DNA from: Mesostigma viride
Lineage: Eukaryota; Streptophyta; Mesostigmatophyceae; Mesostigmatales; Mesostigmataceae
Reading direction: 5' to 3'
Length of the DNA stretch: 64,000 nt
NCBI GenBank assembly: GCA_009746045.1
Contig: RPFO01000131.1
Location: 462,551-526,550 of the forward strand
The position numbers were made by a program, and so were the translations under genes. Positions 39,223 to 50,712 of this stretch are shown one piece after another. The notes below the pieces were generated by a model that saw only the letters and a list, made by a program, of their open reading frames with translations, was not told where the DNA came from and made no database searches. Position 1 is the first letter of the stretch. The number at the start of each line of letters is the position of its first letter.

Positions 39223-42200
39223 TTAGGCAATGCGTGCTCCCTTGAGCGACTTGACGGTGCAAGGGCCGGCCGAGGTCTGGAACGGGATCTCTTGGAAGCG
39301 GGCAACGCAATCGTCCGATGTGTTGAGCAGCTGCAGGGGTACAACGATAGGGTAAATTCACGTTAGCCAAGCAGGGACCGCTATGTCCCTTGCCTCCCTT
39401 GCTATAAGGCCTTCATGATGTCATGCGGACGTCTGCAACAGAACTTATCAGCCACTGCAGACAGATGTGCTACAACCATAAATGAGATCACTGTCCAGAC
39501 AACTAGCGCATATACGAGCCGCTGGCCTTGGCATGTTCGATAGCAACATGGTCAAGTGCCGTACACGTGCTCGCATTGTGCAGGTGCCACTGAAATGCTA
39601 GAAAAGCACTTTCCAAACCCGCCTTTTTGTGGCAATGATCTGCACCTGAGGGGCATGCGCGTGGATAACCAAGGCGCACACACATGACAAGACTCGCATA
39701 CACAAAAAGCTGCACACACATCACGGCACGCATAAACAAAGGCAAACATGAACGAACGCATCCAGGTCAAGGCACACACACAAGGCATCGGCATCAAGGC
39801 ACATCACAAAGCATGGCACACATATCCAGTTTTCCGCGGACCGGCACTGAACGCAAATGGTTTTCACCTTTGCGGCGTGCCTGATCAGAATATCCAGGCA
39901 TCCACACACGCACAGGCGCCCATGCACGCACTGGTGGCGGCATGTCAGGGCACGGCCACCGCAGAGCACACACATGTGATCAAAGCTGTCTGCAACCCCA
40001 CATGAATTGCACCCACCGGCTGCAGCGTCTCCCACGCCTTCTTCTTCTGCACCTTGTTGTCCTTCCAGGCCTCCTCCATCGTCTGCCCCTCGCCGCTGAC
40101 AAACGTCACACGCTCGCCCACCGCCGCACCAGCTGGCGGCGTGACCAGCTCCACCACATCGTGCGCCGCGTTGGACGCGGCCAGCAGCATGCCGTTGGAC
40201 TTGACCCCACGCATGTTGCGGGGCTTGAGGTTGCACAGGACTGCCACCAGCCGGCCCTGGAATGTGGTTGGGGAGGAGGGCAAGGATACCGGATGCAAGA
40301 ATCAGGTGCTTATACAGCATCGTGACAGGGCGTCAATGCAGATCGCCCAAAAGTATAGTGAGAACAGTGGCGTGCAGTGCACCCATTGTAGCGGATGCCA
40401 GGATCAAGTGTTGATGCAGCCATGATGATACCGCGCTGAAGCGACAGCGTGCCGAGGCAACCCTCAGGATGTTGCATGCCCACACCAACGCTACGATAGG
40501 GATGAGGGGATGTTGCATGCCCACACCAACGTTACGATAGGGATGAGGGGATGCTGCATGCCCACACCAACGTTACGATAGGGATGAGGGGGTGCTGCAT
40601 GCCCACACCAACGCTACGATAGGGATGAGGGGATGGCGCATGCCCACACCAACGCTACGATAGGGATGAGGGGATGGCGCATGCCCACACCAATGCTACG
40701 ATAGGGATGAGGGGATGTTGCATGCCCACACCAACGTTACGATAGGGATGAGGGGATGGAGCATGCCCACACCAACGCTTCGATAGGGATGAAGGGATGC
40801 TGCATGCCCACACCAACGTTACGATAGGGATGAGGGAAAGAAGCCGTCTAGTGATAGGCATTCATCAGGTGGCTTGTTGCGTGGCCGCTTGTCATCTAGT
40901 GATAGGCATTCATCATAACTGCCTAGGCGAAAAGTCGGATTCGTTGGTTGAATTTCAGACAACCTGCGTACGCTGGTGACGCGATGGTCATCGCGTAACA
41001 AGTGCCATGTATCTTTTCCCACGACCATCATGACCACCACCGGCAGCAGCAACTACAGGATCAACAACAGCGACTGCCGCATACCTGCATTTCGTCCAAG
41101 GGTTTCTACCTATGACATGCGTCATTAACCACAAGCATTACCATCATCAGCATCACTCACCACCACCACCACCGTTCATACCTGCATCTCCTCCAGGGGC
41201 ACGAAACCGACCAGCCCGCTGACGATGGTGCGCGGACCCTCCGCCTCGCCCAGGTCTACCTGCTCCACGTACAGCCTGCGCCGCCATGGTGGTGTGTGTG
41301 GGGGGGTCATGGCGGCGGTGGTGGCGGTGGTGGAGGCAGTGATGGTGGCGTTGGCAGTGGCGTTGGCGTTGGCGTTGGCGTTGGCGTTGGCGTTGGCGTT
41401 GGCGTTGGCGTTGGCGTTGGCGTTGGCGTTGGCGTTGGCGTTGGCGTTGGCGTTCGCGGTGGCGTTGGCGTTGGCGGTTGTGGTGGCGTTGGCGTTGGCG
41501 TTGGCGTTGGCGTTGGCGTTGGCGTTGGCGTTGGCGGTGGTGGCGGTGGTGGCGGTGGTGGTGGTGGTGGTGGTGGTGGTGGTGGTGGTGGTGGTGGTGG
41601 TGGTGGTGGTGGTGGTGGTGGTGGTGGTGGTGGTGGTGGTGGTGGTGGTGGTGGTGGTGGTGGTGGTGGTGGTGGTGGTGGTGGTGGTGGTGGTGGTGGT
41701 GGTGGTGGTGGTGGTGGTGGTGGTGGTGGTGGTGGTGGTGGTGGTGGTGGTGACGTATGGGCATGACATCATCACGGTGAATGGTGATGTGATGCCGCCA
41801 TGTTGCCAGACCCATGCACCGCCAGATATAAGCGGATCATCCCACGCGCACGCACACAGGGGGCATGCACACAAGCACGGTAAATAAGCCCTAGCATTAT
41901 TGTAGTACAAAGCTTCAGCAGAGCAACGTGAATATTACTGTCATGCAATGCTGCAAGCGCCCCAGCAGAAGCAGGCCGCATGGAGTGCTTGTACACCCAA
42001 CAGGACATATGTTCAGTGCGATGCTGCAAGTGTACGTAGCGCACATGACAGCGCGAGAGGAGCGCAAATATTCTCCGCCCGCGGCATAAAGCGATGACCC
42101 ACCCGTCCGCGTCAGGGTGCTTCTCCGCTTTGAGGACTTTTCCCACTCGAATATCCAGCGCGCCGATCGGGATATCCGCGGCCGCTGCGCGCACCGTCGT

Positions 42201-42587
42201 AGGCACAAAACATAACCTTGGTAGGGCATCAACACGTGACGAAGTGATATTTTGAGATTCGCGAGGAACGAAGGGCGTGCCTGCAGGCGTACATTATGGG
42301 AGGGACTTACCGGCAGAGGATTCCCCGGCAGTCTCTGCAGCGCTGGCAAATGTGACGACACGGCCACGGGCAAAGCCGGCGCGGTTATTCCCCTTTCCAA
42401 CCGTCCAGACAAATGGTCTGGCCCGCATGTCATGCACTCTGTGCCTCCCAATCACGACCGGCAGTGCTCCCACAGCCCTGAACGCACCGACACGACCCGC
42501 CGGGGAAGAGCAGACGTTGGAAGATAGCAGTGCAACGCAGGCTCCCACCCTCGTGGCAACACAGGCAACATTAGCCACAGCTGCCAT
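39223..42587 (-). CDS. organelle-targeted tRNA-binding protein (EMAPII/ARC1-like OB fold)
   Basis: Exons 42311-42587, 42103-42184, 41182-41275, 40017-40256 and 39223-39330 sum to 267 codons, a complete 266-residue protein with all phases matching. Residues from about 95 are a canonical tRNA-binding OB fold: [73 protein letters not shown] and [14 protein letters not shown]. The EMAPII-type extension follows: [10 protein letters not shown], then [20 protein letters not shown]. This is the domain found at the C-terminus of AIMP1/p43, some Met- and Tyr-tRNA synthetases, and in Arc1p; here it stands alone. It would bind tRNA or assist a tRNA synthetase. The first about 90 residues are rich in Ala, Val, Ser and Arg and poor in acidic residues, typical of a plastid or mitochondrial transit peptide. 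ATG 42587 is the first in-frame Met that gives such a leader. Confidence 0.95.
40470..40845. repeat. 41-bp minisatellite (CATGCCCACACCAACGTTACG...)
   Basis: Nine copies of a 41-bp unit (CATGCCCACACCAACGYTAC, then GATAGGGATGAGGGGATGYTG) in intron 3 of the tRNA-binding gene. Confidence 0.93.
41079..41199 (-). repeat. duplicated donor junction of tRNA-binding gene exon 3
   Basis: On the gene strand the true junction is CCCCTGGAGGAGATGCAG|GTATGA (exon end 41182). About 98 bp inside the intron CCCTTGGACGAAATGCAG|GTATGC recurs (forward about 41079-41101). Twenty of 23 bases match. Confidence 0.75.
41345..41751. repeat. (GGCGTT)n and (GGT)n microsatellites
   Basis: About 200 bp of GGCGTT hexamers followed by about 190 bp of GGT triplets, filling intron 2 of the tRNA-binding gene. 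Poly-His, poly-Val and poly-Gly frames across it are spurious. Confidence 0.97.
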
Positions 42588-43155
42588 TTTCCCTTTAAAT
42601 TGTAGTGCAGGTGCAAAGGCTGGTAGAACCGCGTGCGGGGCAAGGTTAAGGTTTGAAGGCCGGTTCCTGATTGCGTTAATCAATCGTAGGCGCCCTGCAA
42701 CTGGTGAGCTATGGCGAAGTCCATTGAGGTTATTACGTGGATAATGTGCGTACCGATTTCTGTGCTGCCTGCTGCCACCAGCGGGTGGTAGGTATTTAAC
42801 AACTGCCTGTTCATTGCAGTACGGTATGATCGTAATCTATCGCTTTATTGGGAAAAACATGGTACCAGAAGTCCCTTGCCTGCTTGGCACGATGCCAGCA
42901 GGCTTCGGATCTCTGTTGTAAACCGACTCTTCGCCCCAACAGGCATGACACACGGCAGGAAGTCGAATTGACAGGAGCGCTTGGGCAAATGGCAATCATC
43001 AATCCCCCCTAATTACCAGACCAGCGACCAGCGTATGCCATGAATGCGTCGGAGTCTGCCGCCAACTTAGAGTCATTGCATTTCACAATGAAAAAAAATG
43101 AGTATGAGTTTAGAAAAGAAAATTTTATTGGTAGCGCTTTAGCTGTTAGGTAGCA
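42588..43155. promoter_or_regulatory. divergent spacer between tRNA-binding gene (-) and kinase gene (+)
   Basis: The 568 bp between two outward-facing start codons must contain both promoters. It is AT-richer than the flanking exons. No TATA box or known motif stands out. Confidence 0.55.
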
Positions 43156-46100
43156 ATGGGCCCATGCTTGTCAACACGAAAGCAGTGGCCAGATGAGACT
43201 TGCTCTGGGGATGGAAGCCCAGGCTGGGACAGTTCCACGCGCATTCATGATGGGGCACCGGGCAATTGCCATGCTGACGGTGCGAATGGCAACTTACAGC
43301 AAGCGGGAAATGATAAGGTTGGTGTAGACGCTGTTGACGCCGTCAACGGGGGGCCACTTGCACCCCACTGCTGTTCACAAGATTGGCTATCCTCGTCGGC
43401 GCACTCTGGATTCGCTGGCCATCATGCGAATATACCGTCGAAAGGGAACGGGGTTACTCCCCCGGAATCCAGTGTACTGTCAGAGTGCTGCTCACCCGTC
43501 AGCGCTTACGTCTCGCAGCCGCACGATTTCCAATTCTGCCAGCCAGCTTCGCCGTTCCCGTCCACGTCCACCGAGACAGGAGGGGACGCGCCCTTCCCCC
43601 TATCTGTCTCCCGGCTCCGCCCGCACGCGTCCACGCTCTCCCGTAGCCTGTCCGATTGCGTCCTCCGCGTGCCCAGCAAGCGGCTCGTGAAGGAGACGTC
43701 CGTCATCATCTACAGCAAGAGCGCGGCGGGCAAGAAGCGCGTGAACGAGTACACGAAGATCCGCAAGCTGGGCCAGGGCAGCTACGGAAAAGTCGTCCTA
43801 TACCGCAACGAACTCACGGGCCAACTGGTAGCCATGAAAGTGCTCAACCGGCACCAGCTGCGCCGTCGCGCGTTTGTCAAGTCAGGTTCCTCCCCCCTGG
43901 AGGACTGTCTGAGGGAGATCGCGATCCTCAAGCAGCTGGACCACCCGAAGCTGGTGCTCATCCACGAGGTGATTGACGACCCCAACGAGGACGACTTCTA
44001 CTTGGTCCTCGAGTACGTCTCGGGTGGCCCCATCATGGAGGAGTGCAATGGAGGCGTGCCACTGTCGCCCGACCGCGCCCGGCGTTGCTTCCGTGATGTT
44101 CTGCTGGCCGTCGAATACCTCCACTTTCAGGGGGTGATCCATGGGGATATCAAGCCAGAAAATATCCTGGTCGACGACAAAGGGAACTGCAAGTTGACGG
44201 ATTTCGGTGTCAGCCATCTGTTCACTAATGGCAATGACCAGTTACTGCGGGCGCCCGGCACTCCTGCATTCACGGCACCCGAGTGCTGCAGTGGGCTGGT
44301 GTATAGCGGCAAACCGGCCGAGGTGTGGGCGCTGGGCGTCACGTTGTACCTGCTGGTGTTTGCGCGCTACCCATTTCTGGGGGAAACCGCCATTCACACG
44401 TACGAGAAGGTGAGGGGGGTGCCAGCAGGTGGGGGGAGAGCGTGGGCCGATAGTTTGGGTGGAGATTCCGGTGGATGAGTCTACAAGGGGGAGGAGGAGC
44501 AGGGGGGCAAATGTGGATGGGTGGCAGGGCGGGCGTCGCGGGGGGGGAGAGAGCCAAGGGGGAAAGACGGTATTGGATTGATGGATTTGGGGAAGGCAAC
44601 GGGGGGCGCAACGGCCAGCAGTAGCAGGGGAAGGGAAGAGGGGTGCAAGAGGAGAGAGATGATGTGGTAAGGGGGGGGGTGAGAATGGGTGGGAGAAGAA
44701 GCTTGTGGGGACGGAGGAGAGCAGGAGCCGGTGAGCAACGGGCCCTGCTCTGTGGGTGAGAGAACCGATGGGCTTGTGTCAGTGGCCTGGCCGTGACGTT
44801 GACTATAAATTGTTTTGGCCATGTGTGACCCAGGGGGGCTTGGTGAGCTTTATGCCAGGGCCCACCCCTGTGTCCCATATTCGAGAAGGTGGGCTTTACT
44901 TTGCAGCCGCAGCTTTCGCACCCGTTAAGGTGACCGTAAAGGTGGTGTCTAGTGGAGGATGTGTGCGGTGCGCTCCGGGAGGTTCCGGCCCGATACGGCA
45001 CCGTGACGTATGGGAGGGTGGGGCAGATGGGCGCGCGGGCCATCCTTGACAGTGCTTCCACGCTCTCCGTGTGCCCTAGTTGCCTCCATGACATGGCTTC
45101 TGAATTTTGGCCGTCGGAGGCCACTTTGGCATCTCAGCGCATCCTTATTGCTTTAAATACCCGCGCAGTATTCCGCCTGGTATCGGCTAGCATCCGCAGC
45201 AGTCCTTCATCCTTCTCCCCCCGGCAACTAAGTGGGTGTTTTGTCCTTGGGCCTGGGATAGCGGTCTGGTTCACTTTCTGTCGTTTTTGTCTCCATCCAT
45301 GGATCCCGTGCCCACAGGAACACTCGAAAACTCCAACACACTTAAGGAGCACACGTCAGGAACACACGTAAGACGCACATCTCCAACACACTTTCTGAGA
45401 CACCTTGCAGGCTGGCACTTGCTTCATGATCTTAATTCCGGCATCCCTCTTGTCCTGCAGATCGTGAAGGAGGAGCCGTATATTCCAGACGGCACAGACG
45501 AACTGCTGGCGGATCTGCTGCGGCGGATGCTGTGCAAAGGTGAGCGATGCAGGAGCCCAAACATGGTCCTTGTGCCAACGTCGGCCCAAGGAAAATGCGC
45601 AGGACGTTTCCCATTCCAGTGCTGGCTTGTGATGCGAGCCATTCTTCTGCGGACAAAATGTGTCCTCTTTTCCCCGCACACAGGTGACCTGTGATGCCCC
45701 CCGATGGGCCGGCCGCAGCATGCCTTTGTAAGGAGAGCTTATGCACCCCATGCGTAGACCATCACCCCATGCGTAGACAATCACCCCATGCGTAGACCAT
45801 CCCCCCATGCGTAGACCATCCCCCCATGCGTAGACCATCACCCCATGCGTAGACCATCCCCCCATGCATAGACCATCACCCCATGCGTAGACCATCACCC
45901 TGTCAGAAAATTTGTTAATTCCTTGGTCGTCAAGACTGATTGAGACAATTGATAGACGATTTATTCGTTGCATATTTAGGTTACGGACTGCCACCGTTTG
46001 ACCGCCAAAGCCATGGTGCGGTTCCCGGGTGGGGACCATAGCATCCATAGCCACACTGGGCTTGGACTGCACGGTAAGTGCAACGTAGGTGTGTCACCTC

Positions 46101-48430
46101 CTTATCAAGGCACATTGTGGCGGCGGCGCATGTTCTAGAATATTCTGCACAAGTTGCCAGCTGTCAACTAGACAATCAACGATCATAGAAACACCAGGTG
46201 TCAAACAACTAACGCTGCACACAGTGCATCTAGAACATTCGTCAGTCAGACAAAATATACTGCACGGAATATTGGGCCGAGAATGGTACCGTCGGCACCT
46301 TAGTAGGTACGCAAAGTATTGTGCCGAAATTACAACTTGGGCACTCTATAACTTTTGCTATACGGCACTATTTTCAGTGCTACAAACTGTGCCGGAAATA
46401 TCACAGCAAGCCCTACTTAGCCTATTTAATTATATCGGCCAGATATACGGCAGGCGGGTGCGATTATTAGGGACGCAACCCTAATTAATACCTCCGTTTA
46501 CAAACATAACGGCCAAGATTAAATATGAACAGGCAGTTGGGCACATAGGCACCGCAACATGAAATGGACTAGCAAACGGGCACGACCAGGATTACCTAAA
46601 ATCCTGACACACCCCATGCGTAGACCATCCCCCCATGCGTAGACCATCACCCCATGCGTAGACCATCACCCCACGCGTAGACCCATCCCCCCATGCGTAG
46701 ACCATCACCCCATGCGTAGACCATCCCCCCATGCGTAGACCATCCCCCCATGCGTAGACCTTTCGTAGACTAAGGGGTCTTCCCTAGCACGCAACTGTAG
46801 TAGAGACATGCCAACTCGTGCCCTACCCCTGCAGGTGCCCATCTCTCCACGCGCCGCTGCTCTCACGTGATGGCAACCACGAGGGGTAGCTATGATGGGC
46901 ATGCGCACATCCACATGAAGACGGGCTCATCATTCCGCTTGTCCCTTGTCCTGTCATCTGCTTCCCCTTCTCTTGTCTCTTGTCGTCCTGTGCGTTCGGC
47001 CATTGGTTGCCGTGTCGCAAATTGTTGACGTGCCTCGCTCCTTCCCTCCCCTCAACAGACCCGGAGCAGCGGATCCAGTTGCCAGAAGTTAAGGTGCACC
47101 TCTGGGTGGTGGCGGACCTGGGCCCCCTGCTGGAACCGGTGCAGCCAGGTGAGGGCGGCGCCGCGATGGTGGAGAGGCTTGGTGCCGTGTGTGTGCGGGG
47201 TGTCGCGGGTGTGTAGGATATTCTGTGTGTGTGTTGGGGGGGGGGGGTCACTGTAGTATTGTGTGCGTATGTGTGCGTATGTGTATGTTTGCGTGTGTGT
47301 GTGTGTGCGTTGAGCAAGTTGAGCAATTAAGAAGAGACCTCCCATGGAAAGTGCGCGCGGGTGTGCGCGGTCACTACAGTAAAGTATTGTGTGTGTGTTG
47401 TGTGCTCCCTCATCCCCCTGGCTTTGTCTCTTATGGTAGTGCGCATGCTGGTCGCTGCTGCTGCACTATCTGCGTTAGTTACATTTTGGCCGTGCATGAT
47501 CCAAGGGGTTGCCTTGCCAGGCACTAGACCCCAATGGACAGCCGAGGAGAACGGCTTCCCAGCCACTTGGTTGGAAAGCTGCATCCAACACACCTATGGC
47601 AGCGGCGTAAGAGCTACCCAGTGCCCTGCTGCGCGTATTGTTTGGCTGCTTTTCTTCCCGATGATGATTTGGTGCATCCTCGCCCTTTCTTCCCCCCTGT
47701 TTGTCTGCGCGTGCGTCCCCCCTCCCCTCCCCTTCCCCTTCCCCTTCCACTCCCCCTCCCCCCCCCCCCCCCCCCCCCGGGCTTGCCTACGTGCAGGCGT
47801 CATCGCGGTCACTGACACCCACCTGCGAAGTGCATTGACCCAGTAAGTGACTGTAAATATACTCTACCTGCTGAGTGGTCATGTACTTGTAAAGGTAATC
47901 TTGATCTCAGTAAATGACTCCTTGTCCCCCTTTACCCACCCACCCCCCTCCCCCCTGTCCCTGTTCCTCTGTCTCCTCACCCCTCTCCCCCCGCTATGCA
48001 GAGGGGAGCTGGGCATCGTTCCGCTGTCCCTACCCCCCCTGCATGCCCCTGTCCCTCATCCCCTTGTCTCCCACCGCCTCTATCCCCCACCGTCATCTCC
48101 CAACGTGCTTTCAGTGTGGAGCTGGCCATCCTTCTTTGCCCCTATCCCCCCTCACCCCTCTCGGTCATCCCCCTTGTCGTCCACCCCCTTGTCGTCTACC
48201 CCCTTTACACACACACCTGCACCTGCAGCGTGGAGCTGGACATCCGCACCATCGCACGCATCCACGCGGTATTCCGGCGTGCGGCCGTCAAGGCGAGGCA
48301 GCGGCGCTTTACTGAGATTACGGGGTCGGCCCCGCTGCCCATGACCGAGGCGGACAGGTTTGCTTCACTACCCACCATGCAAGGAAGGGCTGCTTCGCTA
48401 CCCAAGCTAGGGCCGCCATGCAAGGGGTAA
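43156..48430 (+). CDS. GRIK/SnAK/CaMKK-type Ser/Thr protein kinase
   Basis: Exons 43156-44409, 45461-45539, 47059-47148, 47797-47842 and 48229-48430, all in phase, give 556 residues. The domain starts near residue 196: IRKLGQGSYGKVVLYRNELT (glycine loop), VAMKV (ATP lysine), LEDCLREIAILKQLDHPKLV, then HGDIKPENILVDDKGNCKLT (catalytic loop), DFGVSHLF, and PGTPAFTAPECC with the activation-loop threonine. HGDIKP in place of the common HRDLKP, and the CC after APE, are hallmarks of plant GRIK/SnAK kinases, which activate SnRK1, and of CaMKKs. Exons 2-3 supply the C-lobe: IVKEEPYIPDGTDELLADLL, RRMLCKDPEQRIQLPEVKVH and LWVV. Exons 4-5 give a basic tail (IAVTDTHLRSALT, RRAAVKARQRRF). The N-terminus MGPCLST fits N-myristoylation at Gly2 with a palmitoylatable Cys4, so membrane attachment is likely. 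The exact C-terminus is less certain. Acceptor copies precede exon 5. Confidence 0.93.
45745..45900. repeat. 19-bp minisatellite (CATGCGTAGACCATCACCC), left part
   Basis: About eight copies in kinase intron 2, interrupted at 45901 by the solo LTR. The array resumes at 46610. Confidence 0.93.
45901..46609. mobile_element. solo LTR of an LTR retrotransposon
   Basis: A 709-bp AT-rich insert interrupting the 19-bp minisatellite. It begins TGTCAG and ends CTGACA, the TG...CA ends with short inverted repeats of an LTR. It is flanked by the 5-bp direct repeat CACCC (45896-45900 and 46610-46614). Removing the insert and one CACCC restores a perfect minisatellite unit (CATCACCCCATGCG). No internal coding region is present, so it is a solo LTR formed by recombination, or less likely a small TIR element. 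Confidence 0.78.
46610..46763. repeat. 19-bp minisatellite, right part
   Basis: Continuation of the array interrupted by the solo LTR, about eight copies. Confidence 0.93.
48002..48245 (+). repeat. three copies of the kinase exon 5 acceptor junction
   Basis: TATGCAG|AGGGGAGCTGGGCATC (start 48002), TTTCAG|TGTGGAGCTGGCCATC (48115) and the true CTGCAG|CGTGGAGCTGGACATC (48229), spaced 113 and 114 bp, each preceded by a C/T-rich tract. Only the third continues into family-like coding sequence (VELDIRTIARIH). Confidence 0.85.
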
Positions 48431-48917
48431 CCACCGAGCAATGGGCGGGGCCCAAGCCCCACAGTGGCTTATTGGTCGGATCCTAAATCGGATTCGCTGA
48501 CACACCGGCGGACGCTAGCGAGCGGCTCGTGGTGATGGGGGGAATATGGTGGCAGATGCCAGCGGCTACCAGATCATGCCATGGGCCATGGGAGCCCACT
48601 GCCTACGGCCTTGCAGAGCAACCCCTCATAGAGTGGGGTGGGTCTGCGATCGTGTTGCAGTCCGATGGCCTGCCGCGATGCACCCCTCTCCCCGTGTGGT
48701 CTCAGACCTGCGCATGGGAAATAGTTTGGGAAGCCTCCATGCTGGGGTATCTTGTTTGGGATGAATAAGAGCGAGGATTGTCGCAGCCTCGCGGCTGATG
48801 GATGGCCGCTTGCCATCTTTCCATGGAACCCACTTGGCATGCCATCCGCCTTCTGCCCGCTCCAGTCCGCTGCTCTGGTTTTCCATTCATAGAGACTCGC
48901 CTCCTTGTGACAGCTTG

Positions 48918-48918
48918 C

Positions 48919-48963
<45 letters not shown>

Positions 48964-48969
48964 GATGAT
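48918..48969. repeat. (GAT)n microsatellite
   Basis: Fifteen or so GAT triplets with one GGT interruption. Confidence 0.93.
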
Positions 48970-50277
48970 GGGTGGCCAGCCCCCTGCTGTTTCTACTTGG
49001 AACAGCGGACATTTGTTGATGGAAAATGCCCACAGTCATCAAGCCATCGCATGAGCGGCGCCGCAGAGCCCTGCAATGGCAGCGGCACAACACGGCCACA
49101 GCGGTACGCAAACTCCGTACGGCCCAGCTATCACGGCAGAGAGCGGCAACAGAGCGCTTGGCTGCCCCCGATGCGGGCCGGCATCCCCTGCCCACCCCCC
49201 AGGTTGCAAGTATGCCAGTCGTGGCTCAGGCCACCAGCCCCCCCATGGCATCCCTTCGCTTGATCTGTACGAGCTTTTTGCGATGCCGTGGCACCCATTA
49301 TCTGAACACCGTGCCTCCACCACCCGTCCGAACGCCGTGTCTTTCCATCGCCGCTAGTATAGTTTAGTGTGCGCAGCGATGCAGTGCCTCCAGCTGGCAC
49401 TTGTGGCGACGTGTGGTGCGTGGGCGTTCGCTACGGTGATGCACACTGACATGTGAGCCGCTGTACTGCGGCGCTGCAGCCCTATGGCAAACGGAGCCTG
49501 GTCTGGTCTATCATAGTGCAGGCTGTGAGGTGGGCCACAGCCGCCCTACTCTCGCCCTCCCAGGGTGCCGCAAACCCAGATTAATTGCACCAAGGTATGA
49601 CACGTTGGATTGTTCATGACCAATGCCCACACTTGCATGTGCTCTTTGGCGGTATGGATGGAGGGCTGGGCATTCATTTCATGCGCAGTTGGTGCCCTTG
49701 GTGTCTCCATGTCCTTTGTTCGGCGGTCGTTGGGTCACCAACTCTCTCGCTCCATCTGCCAGGCACCGCTGACGTGCCCGCGTGGCCGTGCCCAACAGGA
49801 TGGTCATTTGGGTCGTACCCGCAGGAGTGCATGGGGTGTGGGAGGGGAATATTGGCCAGGCAGGGCTGTAAGTGGGAATGGAGCACTGCTCAGAAATGAC
49901 ACTTTGAATACAACATGGGCGTACTCCAACGTCCACGGTCATGTGGCTGGGCCAATGATTCCCCACGGTCCTCCTTTCTTCGTCCAACCATTCGCTTGAA
50001 TAGCCCATCCCACGGCTGAGCACTCATTTCAATGATTTGCCTACAGGTTCCACCTTCCATTTGGCCTTGCCACGCTCATTAGGCTACAGGCAGCGGTCTC
50101 GCTGTGCATGGGGTTTGGTAAGAAGGGCCTCAGCTCGCTAGGCATTGCACATTGCGTGGTATGTCCCATCGTCTTTGCTATGACCTGGTCAGACAGCTCT
50201 CACTCATTCCTCAGGCCATTGTACATTTATCCAGAAGTAATCAATTGTACATTTGTCCATAAGTAGAGCACATGACG

Positions 50278-50712
50278 TAATTAATTAATAAATTAATTAA
50301 TTAAGTAGTCTCATGTTCCCGTTGGGGGACCACGGAGCACTGGATTCCCCAGTTTAAGATATAGTGGACATCTCCCCAAGGCGCCAATTAATTAATTAAT
50401 TAATTAGACTCGTGCTCCCGTTGGGGAGTCACGGAGCATTAACCCCGATGAATGGATGGATGGGTGCAAACATTCCTACCGGTCTAATCTATCTACATTG
50501 GCTACATACTACATCTATCTAGCAACATTCTAACTACATCATCTATCTAGGCAGCCGCACGCTGCCCTAGGGGGAGCTATCTAGCGTGCCTCCCGTGGGA
50601 TTGCACACGCGGGCGCTTCCCCACTGGGGGGGGCTCGTTGTCCTCTAATTAACGCCAATTAATTAATTAATTAATTATCAACATCACTCCGTTGGGAGTA
50701 GACTCTGTTGGG
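50278..50712. repeat. dispersed (AATT)n blocks with CCGTTGGGGA motif
   Basis: Three blocks of AATTAATTAATT, each near a copy of CTCCCGTTGGGGAGTCACGG or CTCCGTTGGGAGTAGACTC. The motif TTCGTTGGGAGAGTCACGGA recurs far away at about 59549, which suggests fragments of one repeat family. Confidence 0.6.

Noticed and set aside
41153-41910. Poly-histidine, poly-threonine, poly-valine and poly-glycine proteins
   Set aside because: Microsatellite frames inside an intron of the tRNA-binding gene.
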